From the NCBI RefSeq assembly GCF_001590835.1, contig NZ_LTAQ01000009.1, positions 626 to 64,625 of the forward strand: a stretch of 64,000 bases of DNA. The letters run 5' to 3'. The notes beneath the pieces were generated by a model. The model was not told the origin of the DNA. It did not search any database and saw only the letters and a list, made by a program, of their open reading frames with translations. The stretch comes from Bacillus gaemokensis. Its GTDB lineage: Bacteria > Bacillota > Bacilli > Bacillales > Bacillaceae_G. How positions within the stretch are numbered: the stretch's first letter is position 1; each line of letters begins with the position of its first letter. Positions 51,700 through 59,660 of the stretch are shown piece by piece. A program made the translations under genes and the position numbers.

Positions 51700-51801
51700 T
51701 TTATCCTACTATTTGCGGGCGGTAATACTCCCACCTTCAAATTGGTAAGGGGAATAATCAGTGAGGATAAAGAGAACTCTCACTGATTCAAGTTTTAATT
51801 T
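51700..51801 (+). repeat. decayed bcr1-type repeat
   Basis: About 100 bases starting TTTATCCTACTATTTGCGGG and ending CACTGATTCAAGTTTTAATT, with the internal AATCAGTGAGG hairpin. The left TTTAT is intact, while the right boundary has drifted. It sits just 3' of the GNAT gene on the minus strand and covers that gene's stop codon. The length is intermediate between the other two copies. Confidence 0.75.
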
Positions 51802-52618
51802 ACTTCTTATCGTTTTCATGAGTCCAAATAGATTTTGTATAAGCAATATTCATACCGCAGCGCACCATATTGTTTTGACTCACACTTCCAAAACGAGCTT
51901 GCCCAACGAGTAATGTACAATGTGATTCAAATGCTGTGTGTATACGTTTTTGGATTAATAAAGTATGGCAACCTCTTCGCTGAAAATCTGGTAAAGTAGC
52001 AGAGGCAGTGAGGGAAGCTATGCCTTGATTCATATAAAGTACACCTATGCCCGCAGGAATATTTGCAATCGTCGCTATGTAAAAGTGCCATCCCGGTTTG
52101 TCGAAAAGGACTTGGTTATTTTGACATACGCCCTCTCTTGTAAACTCGGGCATACCAAATCCACGTATATAGATGTCAGCAAAAATATCAAACTCATCTT
52201 CTTCGAGTTTTCGAATTGAAAATTCTTGAGAATGAAGAGTTGGATAAGATTTTGGTAAGCCATATAATGCAGTATGAAAATCAGATTGATAAAATCCTTT
52301 TTCATGTAGATAGTGGAATAATTCAGGACTTGCATGAGCTGGGGGAATCTCAAATCGGCAAGGAATTCCTAATGTTTTATAATAAGAAATGATTTCATCT
52401 ATTTCCATTGTACTAGTAAATGTAATTCCTTTGACGGTATTAAAAGCAGGTCCAGAGATGATTTTTGATGAAAAAGCCATTGCGGCTCCAAAGTGCCTAA
52501 TCTCTATTTGCATGGGATTCCCTTTCATTGTTTGTACAGCTAGTAATCTAGCGGATAACATGTCGATTTCTGCTTGCTCGATTTGTTTCGCTGAATGAAG
52601 TGTAATAGTAGGATTCAA
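51800..52618 (-). CDS. GNAT-family acetyltransferase
   Basis: A 272-residue protein whose C-terminal half (about 130-260) shows a GNAT fold with the acetyl-CoA loop region SATLPDFQRRGCHTLLIQKR. The N-terminal half is an extra domain of unclear type. TGGAGG lies seven bases upstream of TTG 52618. Substrate unknown. Confidence 0.8.
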   Translation of the reverse strand: MNPTITLHSAKQIEQAEIDMLSARLLAVQTMKGNPMQIEIRHFGAAMAFSSKIISGPAFNTVKGITFTSTMEIDEIISYYKTLGIPCRFEIPPAHASPELFHYLHEKGFYQSDFHTALYGLPKSYPTLHSQEFSIRKLEEDEFDIFADIYIRGFGMPEFTREGVCQNNQVLFDKPGWHFYIATIANIPAGIGVLYMNQGIASLTASATLPDFQRRGCHTLLIQKRIHTAFESHCTLLVGQARFGSVSQNNMVRCGMNIAYTKSIWTHENDKK

Positions 52619-52787
52619 TGTGTTACCTCCAGTATAATGCTTTAGTTTATATATATTTACAATGTATGAATACGACTCTAATACCATTTTTCCTTTTGGA
52701 ATTTAGGGGAAGTAGGAAGTTTTTTATGGAAGGAAAATGGAAGATTACTGTCGAAGGGAGTAGAAACAGAATAAAGGTGGTGCTCTC

Positions 52788-52991
52788 ATGCGAAAAAAAG
52801 AGGTACATACATGCTCTTATTGTGGCTCTAACAATATTGGAGAAGGTGAGTTTGTTGGATATGCACAATTAAGAAAAAAAGAGACGATGTTTACATCTTC
52901 TCCAGTGGATGCCTATATTTGTACAGATTGTGGAAGTGTACTTCTGTTAAAAGTGCGAAACTATCAAAAATTTAAGGAAAAGCCATTATGA
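52788..52991 (+). CDS. zinc-ribbon protein
   Basis: A 67-residue protein with two Cys pairs (CSYCGS and CTDCGS) about 36 residues apart, forming a zinc ribbon. AAAGGTGGTG precedes the ATG. It overlaps the following acetyltransferase remnant by four bases (ATGA). Function unknown. Confidence 0.75.
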   Translation: MRKKEVHTCSYCGSNNIGEGEFVGYAQLRKKETMFTSSPVDAYICTDCGSVLLLKVRNYQKFKEKPL

Positions 52992-53095
52992 GAAATGGAA
53001 AAGAGAAGTATCCAATATTACATACAAATCGTCTTATGTTAAGAAGAATTGATGTAAGAGATATTTCATTACATATGGTATACATAATGAAATAA
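52988..53095 (+). pseudogene. N-terminal remnant of a GNAT acetyltransferase
   Basis: A 35-residue frame beginning MRNGKEKYPILHTNRLMLRR, the typical first strand of RimJ-like GNAT acetyltransferases, then stopping at VYIMK. The rest of the domain is absent and a terminator follows at once. It is coupled to the zinc-ribbon gene by an ATGA overlap, so a longer gene probably once followed. Confidence 0.65.
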
Positions 53096-53138
53096 ATAGA
53101 GGAGGGTAACCATATAAGGTGACTCTCCTCTATTTATT
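53094..53138 (+). terminator. terminator after the GNAT remnant
   Basis: AAATAGAGGAG and CTCCTCTATTT pair across an 18-base loop. The 290 bases that follow hold only promoter-like sequence and no gene. Confidence 0.75.
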
Positions 53139-53375
53139 TCTTATACTGTTCTAAATTTATACAAAATAATAGAAACGAGGAAGTATATGAAGAAAAGAGA
53201 GGAAGAGTTTCAAAGTATTATGGAAATAAAACAAATGAAAGTAGTATAGTCATAGAAAAAGATACGAGATCGAGAGACAGGGAATAGGAGGGTTACTATA
53301 AATCAATTAGAAAATTATTTCTGCGGAAATAATTCAGAAAATACAGAAATATTACACTTTTAATTATAGAAGTTT

Positions 53376-53406
53376 GGTATAATATATAAAAATGAAAACG
53401 CTTTAA
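53376..53406 (+). promoter_or_regulatory. extended -10 promoter with a cre-like site
   Basis: TATAAT at 53378-53383 is preceded by TGG (extended -10). TGAAAACGCTTTAA at 53393-53406 matches the CcpA consensus at 13 of 14 positions and lies just after the expected start site, so roadblock repression is predicted for the acyl-CoA ligase. Confidence 0.7.
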
Positions 53407-53424
53407 CAGGAGGTTGGGACAAAG

Positions 53425-55044
53425 ATGATGATGGATGTGCCATTAACAATTAGTTCTATGATAGAAAGGGCAGAAAAGTTGTTTCCAAAGAAAGAAATTG
53501 TTTCGCGTACACATGATACGATTACAATTCTAACGTATAAGCAATTGGGAGAACGGACACGAAGACTCTCTAGTGCGTTAAAGAAATTAGGAATAAAAGA
53601 AGGGGAGCGTGTTGGAACTTTGGCATGGAATCATCATCGCCACGTGGAAGCGTATTTCGCGATTCCAAGCATTGGATCTGTACTGCATACAATTAATATT
53701 CGCTTATCCCCCGGGCATATTTCCTATATCATTAGACACGCAGAAGACCGTATTTTACTCGTTGATGAAGATCTTGTGCCTCTTGTTGAAAAAATTCAAG
53801 ATGAATTATCGAATGTACAAGCTTATATTATTATGACTGACAAAGAAGAGCTTCCAGAAACATCACTTCAACCCATTTTTCATTATGAACAAATTCTTGC
53901 AGAAGGAGATTCTGATTTCCCATTCTTAAAAGATATTGATGAAAATACACCAGCAGGTATGTGTTATACGTCAGCAACGACAGGAAATCCAAAAGGTGTT
54001 GTATATACACATCGCAGTACGGTACTTCATTGTATGGCTCTAGGACTCGCAGATACATCAGCATTATCTGAAAGTGATGCTGCAATGGCAATTGTTCCAA
54101 TGTTCCATGTAAATGCTTGGGGATTACCTTTTGCAGCAACATGGTTTGGCTCAAAACAAGTTTTACCGGGTCCGATGTTTACACCGAAAATTTTACTGGA
54201 AATGATTCAGAATGAAAAAGTGACGTTAGCTGCTGGGGTACCAACGATTTGGCTTGGTGTTTTGCAGGAATTAGAAAATAATAATTATGATTTATCAAGT
54301 ATGAAGCGAATTTTATGTGGGGGTGCAGCAGCACCTAAAAGCGTGATAGCAGCGTTTGAACAGAAATATAACGTTCCTTTTGTACATGCATATGGTATGA
54401 CGGAAACAAGTCCACTTGTGACACTTGCAAGGTTAAAAAGCTATGAAACAGATTTATCTTATGAAGAACAACTTGAGATTCGATCAAAGCAAGGATATCT
54501 TGTACCAGGCGTTGAGATGAAAGTAGTTGGCGCAGGTGGAGAGGTAAAATGGGGTGGAGCTGAGATGGGGGAACTATGCTTACGAGCACCATGGATTGCA
54601 GCGAGCTATTATAACGATGAACGTACTGTAGAAGGGTTCCGTGATGGATGGTTATACACAGGAGATGTCGTTACAGTTGACGAAGAAGGCTGTATTAAAA
54701 TTGTTGATCGCACAAAAGATGTCATTAAAAGTGGTGGTGAATGGATTTCATCCGTTGATTTAGAGAATGCCTTAATGGCACATGAAGCAATATTTGAAGC
54801 AGCAGTTGTTGCAGTTCCGCACCCGCAGTGGCAAGAACGTCCAGTTGCATGTGTTGTGCAAAAACAAAATAGTTCTGTAACGAAAGAAGAGTTATATGAG
54901 TTTTTGCGACCACAGTTTGCGAAGTGGTGGTTGCCTGATGATATTGTATTTATGGAGGAGATTCCAAAAACATCGGTTGGGAAATTTTTGAAGCAAGAGT
55001 TACGAAAAGAACTAGAGCATTTGCATAGAGGCAGTGAAAAGTAA
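53425..55044 (+). CDS. long-chain fatty-acid-CoA ligase
   Basis: A 539-residue AMP-forming acyl-CoA synthetase with the AMP-binding motif TSATTGNPKGVVYTHRS (about residue 180), YGMTETSP (about 325), YTGDVVTVDEEG and the terminal Lys in PKTSVGKFLK. It activates fatty acids for beta-oxidation or lipid recycling. GGAGG precedes the start; any of the first three Met codons could initiate. The cre-like site fits catabolite control of fatty-acid use. Confidence 0.92.
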   Translation: MMMDVPLTISSMIERAEKLFPKKEIVSRTHDTITILTYKQLGERTRRLSSALKKLGIKEGERVGTLAWNHHRHVEAYFAIPSIGSVLHTINIRLSPGHISYIIRHAEDRILLVDEDLVPLVEKIQDELSNVQAYIIMTDKEELPETSLQPIFHYEQILAEGDSDFPFLKDIDENTPAGMCYTSATTGNPKGVVYTHRSTVLHCMALGLADTSALSESDAAMAIVPMFHVNAWGLPFAATWFGSKQVLPGPMFTPKILLEMIQNEKVTLAAGVPTIWLGVLQELENNNYDLSSMKRILCGGAAAPKSVIAAFEQKYNVPFVHAYGMTETSPLVTLARLKSYETDLSYEEQLEIRSKQGYLVPGVEMKVVGAGGEVKWGGAEMGELCLRAPWIAASYYNDERTVEGFRDGWLYTGDVVTVDEEGCIKIVDRTKDVIKSGGEWISSVDLENALMAHEAIFEAAVVAVPHPQWQERPVACVVQKQNSSVTKEELYEFLRPQFAKWWLPDDIVFMEEIPKTSVGKFLKQELRKELEHLHRGSEK

Positions 55045-55047
55045 TAT

Positions 55048-55084
55048 AAAAAGGCGGTTCATACCGGTATGAATCGCCTTTTTA
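55048..55084 (+). terminator. terminator after the acyl-CoA ligase
   Basis: AAAAAGGCGgTTCATACC and GGTATGAAtCGCCTTTTT form a near-perfect long stem. Confidence 0.92.
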
Positions 55085-55142
55085 TATTGAATCATGTTAA
55101 TTTATAGTGTTTTCAATTGTTAGCTTGAAATAATACTCATTT

Positions 55143-55195
55143 ATGTTAACTAAAAAATAATTAATGTTGACAGTAAGGGTGAGGGAAGTTAAAAT
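55143..55195 (+). promoter_or_regulatory. bioY promoter overlapped by a BirA-like operator
   Basis: TTGACA (55167-55172) and TAAAAT (55190-55195) with a 17-base spacer make a strong promoter. ATGTTAAC (55143-55150) and GTTGACAG (55166-55173) are separated by 15 bases, the spacing of Bacillus BirA operators (TTGTTAAC-N15-GTTAACAA), and the second half covers the -35 box. Biotin-dependent repression of bioY-yhfT-yhfS is predicted. Confidence 0.75.
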
Positions 55196-55255
55196 GTTTT
55201 TGAGAAATGTTATCTTGAAATTATATATAGTTTACAAATAGGAGAAGTAAAAAAC

Positions 55256-55831
55256 ATGAATACAAAGAATTTAGTTTTTGTTGCTTTATTTAGTGCGATT
55301 ATGGGGGTATTAGGATTGGTACCACCGATTGCGCTTTCTGTTACGCCTGTTCCAATTACTTTACAAACTCTTGGCGTAATGCTTGCAGGTGGATTGCTTG
55401 GATCTCGGCTTGGTGCGTTAAGTCAAATGGTTTTCTTACTTGTTGTAGGAGTAGGGGCACCATTATTAGCCGGTGGCCGTGGTGGACCAGGTGTATTTGT
55501 TAGTCCGAGTGCAGGGTATTTAATTGGCTATATTGTTGGAGCGTTTGTGATAGGTTATCTTGTAGAACGTTTACGTCAAGTATCTGTTATAAAAGTATTT
55601 TTGATTAATATAATTGGCGGTATTCTAGTTGTTTATATATTTGGTGTGACTGTCCAATCATTTATAATGGACATCTCTATATGGCATGCTATGAAAGTAA
55701 GTGTCGTATTTTTACCAGGAGATTTCATTAAAGCTGTGATAGCAGCAATTCTTGTACCTAGATTACATCGTTCATTGAAACACATAATTAAGCCTGCTTT
55801 AAAGAACAATAAAATCTCAAATGCGGGATGA
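55256..55831 (+). CDS. bioY: BioY biotin ECF transporter S component
   Basis: A 191-residue membrane protein with six transmembrane helices and the BioY signature AGGLLGSRLGALSQ plus GGRGGPGVF. It captures biotin and works alone or with the shared EcfAA'T module encoded elsewhere. AGGAGAAG precedes the ATG. B. subtilis yhfU has the same position before yhfT and yhfS. A small hairpin with T run follows (55839-55866). Confidence 0.93.
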   Translation: MNTKNLVFVALFSAIMGVLGLVPPIALSVTPVPITLQTLGVMLAGGLLGSRLGALSQMVFLLVVGVGAPLLAGGRGGPGVFVSPSAGYLIGYIVGAFVIGYLVERLRQVSVIKVFLINIIGGILVVYIFGVTVQSFIMDISIWHAMKVSVVFLPGDFIKAVIAAILVPRLHRSLKHIIKPALKNNKISNAG

Positions 55832-55838
55832 AATGTAG

Positions 55839-55866
55839 GAAACACGTATTAACGTGTTTCTTTTTG
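55839..55866 (+). terminator. internal hairpin between bioY and yhfT
   Basis: AAACACGT-atta-ACGTGTTT followed by CTTTTTG. A terminator or processing site inside the operon that would lower yhfTS expression relative to bioY. Confidence 0.6.
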
Positions 55867-55892
55867 TTATCTGAAAGGAAAGGATGAAAGTA

Positions 55893-57356
55893 GTGGGAAT
55901 CACGTCGTCTTATAGGAAGCATGCTTGTTTCCATCCTAATAAAATAGCGATAAAAGAAAATAGTAGGTTACTAACATATAAAGAATGGAACGAATCGGTT
56001 TGCCAAGTTGCTAATTGGCTTAACGAAGAAAAAACAACGAATAAAACGATTGCGATTTTATTAGAGAATCGCATGGAATTTTTACAGCTTTTTGCAGGTG
56101 CTGCAATGGCAGGATGGGTTTGCGTACCGCTTGATTTAAAGTGGAAACAAGATGAGCTTAAGGAGAGGATAAATCTTGCTAATCCATCCATTGTAATTGC
56201 TGAACAATATAAGATGAGTGAAATATCTCTAATATCTGGAAAGATATTTCCTATTCATGAATGGAATCAAATAATAGGTGACCAGTTAAATACATATCAT
56301 TCTTCAGAAAACGTGAAAAGTCATCCATTTTATATGGGATTTACATCGGGATCAACTGGGAAAGCAAAGGCATTTCTTCGTGCGCAGGAGTCTTGGGTAC
56401 ATAGTTTTGATTGCAATGTTTATGATTTTCATATGAAGAATGATGATTCTATCTTGTTGGCGGGCACATTTGTTCATTCTCTTTTTCTATATGGTGCAAT
56501 GAGTGCTTTATATTTAGGACAAACGCTGTATCTTGTAGAAAAATTCATCCCAAATCATATTTTATCTATATTGGAACAAGAAAATATTTCAGTGATGTAT
56601 GTAGTTCCGACAATGCTAGAGGCATTATATAAAGAAGAAAGAATGATTGAACAAGAAATAAAGATTATTTCCTCAGGTGCAAAATGGGAAGCTGAAGCAA
56701 AAAAGAAAATAAAAAATGTGTTCCCATATGCCAAAAGATATGAATTTTATGGTGCTTCTGAATTAAGTTTTGTTACAGCACTAACAGATGTAGAAAGTAA
56801 AAGAAAAGCAGCTTCGGTTGGAAAGCCATGTCATAATGTACAAGTTCGGATATGTAATGAAAAGGGTAAAGAATTACAGCAAGGTGAAATTGGAATTGTT
56901 TATGTAAAAAGTGATCAGTTTTTTATGGGATATTTACTGAACGGAGACTTATCTTGTCAAGTTACAGAAGACGGTTGGATGACTGTACATGATATAGGTT
57001 TTGTGGATGAGGAAGGATTTATTTATATAGTAGGAAGAGAAAAAAATATGATTTTATTTGGAGGCATTAACATTTTCCCAGAAGAGATAGAGAGTGTATT
57101 ATGCAATCATCCAAAGGTCGAGGAAATCGTAATTATTGGTATGAAGGATAGATATTGGGGTGAAAAGCCTGTTGCAATGGTAAAAGGAAGGGTGACGAAG
57201 CAAGAACTAAAAAGTTTTTGTTTACAGCGACTATCATCCTTTAAAATCCCGAAAGAGTGGTATTTTGTTGAGGGGATTCCGCATACGAGTAGCGGGAAAA
57301 TTGCCCGTGAAGTAGCAAAAAGTATAATCGAAAACCAGGAGAAAGCTTATGAATAG
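55893..57356 (+). CDS. yhfT: YhfT-like acyl-CoA synthetase
   Basis: A roughly 487-residue AMP-forming ligase. It has AMP-binding TSGSTGKAKAFLRAQ (about residue 150), YGASELSF (about 290), VHDIGFVDEEGF and terminal Lys in HTSSGKIARE. Its place in a biotin-regulated operon with a transporter and a thiolase suggests a role in making or salvaging a biotin precursor acyl-CoA, but this is inference. GTG 55893 follows AAGGATGAAAG; ATG 55884 is the alternative. It overlaps yhfS by eight bases. Confidence 0.85.
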   Translation: MGITSSYRKHACFHPNKIAIKENSRLLTYKEWNESVCQVANWLNEEKTTNKTIAILLENRMEFLQLFAGAAMAGWVCVPLDLKWKQDELKERINLANPSIVIAEQYKMSEISLISGKIFPIHEWNQIIGDQLNTYHSSENVKSHPFYMGFTSGSTGKAKAFLRAQESWVHSFDCNVYDFHMKNDDSILLAGTFVHSLFLYGAMSALYLGQTLYLVEKFIPNHILSILEQENISVMYVVPTMLEALYKEERMIEQEIKIISSGAKWEAEAKKKIKNVFPYAKRYEFYGASELSFVTALTDVESKRKAASVGKPCHNVQVRICNEKGKELQQGEIGIVYVKSDQFFMGYLLNGDLSCQVTEDGWMTVHDIGFVDEEGFIYIVGREKNMILFGGINIFPEEIESVLCNHPKVEEIVIIGMKDRYWGEKPVAMVKGRVTKQELKSFCLQRLSSFKIPKEWYFVEGIPHTSSGKIAREVAKSIIENQEKAYE

Positions 57357-58446
57357 AGCGGTTATTGTAGAGGCAAAGCGAACGCCGATTGGTAAGAAGA
57401 GCAGTATATTTAAAGAGTATGAGGTTCAGCAGTTGGTAGCGCCTTTACTGAAGCGCTTGAGTGAAGGAATCGAGCATGAAATAGACGATGTAATATTAGG
57501 AAATATTGTTGGACCAGGCGGCAATGTTGCGCGGCTATCGGTACTTGAAGCTGGGCTACCTTATAGAGTACCAGGTGTCACAATTGATCGTCAGTGTGGC
57601 GCAGGATTAGAAGCGATTCGAATGGCTTGCCACCTTATTCAAGGAGGGGCAGGGGCTTGCTACATTGCTGGTGGTGTCGAAAGTACAAGTACATCTCCTT
57701 TTCAGAAGAGGGCTCGCTTTTCACCAGATTTTATCGGAGATCCAGATATGGGGATGGCTGCTGAATATGTAGCGGAGTACTACAGAATTACAAGGGATAT
57801 GCAAGATGAGTATGCTTGTTTAAGTTATAAAAGAACATTAGAAGCACTAGAAAAAGGGAGGTTACAAGAAGAAATTATTCCGATTTCTTCAAATATAACA
57901 GAGGATGAAACAATCAAGTTTGGAATGAATTATGAACGAATAATAAAAAAAACAAGACCGGCTTTTTTACAAGAAGGAACAGTAACAGCAGGTAATTCCT
58001 GTGGTGTAAATGATGGAGCCTGCGCTGTGCTTGTAATGGAGGAAGAAAGAGCTCATGAACTTGGTTATACGCCAATTCTTCGCTTTATTCATAGTGCTAT
58101 TGTTGGCGTAGATCCGCATTTACCAGGGAGTGGTCCTATATTTGCTGTGCAAAAGTTATTACAGCAGCAGAACTTATCAATAGAAGATGTTGATTATATT
58201 GAAATGAATGAAGCCTTTGCTGCTAAGATTGTGGCCTGTGCCCAAGAATTGCAAATCCCGTATGAAAAGCTAAATGTGAACGGTGGAGCGATTGCTCTTG
58301 GTCATCCATATGGTGCATCCGGGGCTATGCTTGTAACTCGGTTATTCTATCAAGTACAAAGAGGAAAGGCGAAATATGTAATAGCAACATTAGGCATCGG
58401 TGGAGGAATTGGACTTGCTTTATTATTTGAAAAAGTAGAGAACTAG
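57349..58446 (+). CDS. yhfS: YhfS-like thiolase with altered active site
   Basis: A 365-residue thiolase-fold protein. The nucleophilic Cys is present in [11 protein letters not shown] (about residue 82) and the His in [15 protein letters not shown] (about 318). The usual second Cys (TLCIGGGxG) is replaced by Gly: [10 protein letters not shown] at about 349. That Cys normally abstracts the proton for condensation, so the enzyme may catalyse a different acyl transfer or cleavage. CAGGAGAAAG precedes the ATG. Last gene of the BirA-linked operon; the final codons form part of the shared terminator. Confidence 0.85.
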   Translation: MNRAVIVEAKRTPIGKKSSIFKEYEVQQLVAPLLKRLSEGIEHEIDDVILGNIVGPGGNVARLSVLEAGLPYRVPGVTIDRQCGAGLEAIRMACHLIQGGAGACYIAGGVESTSTSPFQKRARFSPDFIGDPDMGMAAEYVAEYYRITRDMQDEYACLSYKRTLEALEKGRLQEEIIPISSNITEDETIKFGMNYERIIKKTRPAFLQEGTVTAGNSCGVNDGACAVLVMEEERAHELGYTPILRFIHSAIVGVDPHLPGSGPIFAVQKLLQQQNLSIEDVDYIEMNEAFAAKIVACAQELQIPYEKLNVNGGAIALGHPYGASGAMLVTRLFYQVQRGKAKYVIATLGIGGGIGLALLFEKVEN

Positions 58447-58473
58447 AAAGAAATCTAGTTCTCTACTTTTTTT
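58430..58473. terminator. bidirectional terminator encoding both C-termini
   Basis: GTAGAGAACTAG (58435-58446) and CTAGTTCTCTAC (58455-58466) pair perfectly, flanked by A and T runs. The arms encode the last codons of both convergent genes, so both proteins end in KVEN. Confidence 0.92.
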
Positions 58474-59030
58474 GGTTCATAGGCATTGCTACCAGGTTTT
58501 GCTTTTATTTCTTTCCAGGCAGCGATAGCGTCGGATTTTGATTTCCCTTGATTATTGGAGTCTTGAAAAAAGGCACGTGTAAAGCGATTGTATTCAAATT
58601 GTGTACCGATGTCTGTTTTATACGAAGGATCCTTTTTTCTTTCTTGTTCTTCATACCAAAACTTCACAGCATCCTCATATGTTCTTCCGATATTTTCTTT
58701 AAAAAAATTTTGAAGTGCTACTGTAAAGCGAAATTTTAATCCAATTATGTCTTTGAAAAAAGCACGAACATCTTCACTACAGCGGTGATTTTCAGTAATA
58801 ATTGTTTGTAGAGAAAATGGTTCATGAGACGGAAGTGTAATTTTCTTTTTGGATGTTTTTTGTTTTTCAGGTACTTTACCTGTAGTCAAAAAAGCTATAA
58901 TACATTCAGTAATTTCTATTTTAGAGGTTGGTAAACCATATTCACGGCAAAATTCCTGTAACTCTGTTTTTAGCCAGTAATAATTTTTAAAGTCTTTAAT
59001 TTGTATGTTTCGTGTTAAAGGTGGACGCAT
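58455..59030 (-). CDS. hypothetical protein with SAP-like N-terminus and DUF6434-like region
   Basis: A 191-residue basic soluble protein. The first 60 residues (IQIKDFKNYYWLKTELQEFC, GLPTSKIEITECII) look like a SAP-type helix-extension-helix motif. Two similar segments follow (RTYEDAVKFWYEEQ and KSKSDAIAAWKEI), the second close to a DUF6434-type repeat. This would fit a nucleic-acid-binding protein but is not established. I used ATG 59030, though GTG 59039 is possible. Confidence 0.6.
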   Translation of the reverse strand: MRPPLTRNIQIKDFKNYYWLKTELQEFCREYGLPTSKIEITECIIAFLTTGKVPEKQKTSKKKITLPSHEPFSLQTIITENHRCSEDVRAFFKDIIGLKFRFTVALQNFFKENIGRTYEDAVKFWYEEQERKKDPSYKTDIGTQFEYNRFTRAFFQDSNNQGKSKSDAIAAWKEIKAKPGSNAYEPKKVEN

Positions 59031-59162
59031 AGAAATCACTTATTTCTTCCATAATTTTCTTTTATTACAAAACGTATGTTCTTTTTGTGAAAGGATTTTA
59101 GCTAATAATCTAGAATGATATAACTTAGAAGTCATATGTATGGAATGAAAAGGAGAGACGAC

Positions 59163-59606
59163 ATGAATCATTTACTACAAGTTCGAGCAACTGGAATTTT
59201 AATTGAAGAAGGAAAACTGTTAATCGTGAAACAAAAAGTTTCTGATCGAAATTGGTCTTTGCCAGGAGGGAGGGTAGAAAATGGAGAAACATTAGAAGAG
59301 GCGATCATTCGAGAAATGAAAGAGGAAACGGGATTAGAAACTAGAATTAAGAAATTGCTATATATTTGTGATAAAACGGATGCTGTACCATCGCTATTAC
59401 ATATTACGTTTTTACTTGAAAAAGTGTCGGGAGAAATAAAATTACCATCTAATGAATTTGACCATAACCCAATTCATGATGTGAAAATGGTACCAATAAA
59501 GGAATTAGGTGCGTATCATTTTTCTGAGACATTTATTCAGCTTATTGAAAAAGGATTTCCTAATGCGGGCACTTATCAAGGGCTGAAACAAAATATTGGC
59601 TTGTAA
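59163..59606 (+). CDS. NUDIX hydrolase
   Basis: A 147-residue NUDIX protein with an intact Nudix box (GGRVENGETLEEAIIREMKE, followed by ETGLE). It hydrolyses a nucleoside diphosphate derivative. AAAGGAGAG supports ATG 59163. It is complete, in contrast to the broken NUDIX gene at 18.9 kb. Substrate unknown. Confidence 0.88.
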   Translation: MNHLLQVRATGILIEEGKLLIVKQKVSDRNWSLPGGRVENGETLEEAIIREMKEETGLETRIKKLLYICDKTDAVPSLLHITFLLEKVSGEIKLPSNEFDHNPIHDVKMVPIKELGAYHFSETFIQLIEKGFPNAGTYQGLKQNIGL

Positions 59607-59612
59607 AATAAA

Positions 59613-59645
59613 ACATAAAGGATAGCGTGATGCTATCCTTTATGG
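59613..59645. terminator. bidirectional terminator
   Basis: CATAAAGGATAGC and GCTATCCTTTATG form a perfect 13-base-pair stem with a five-base loop. Confidence 0.9.
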
Positions 59646-59660
59646 AATAAACTAAATTTT

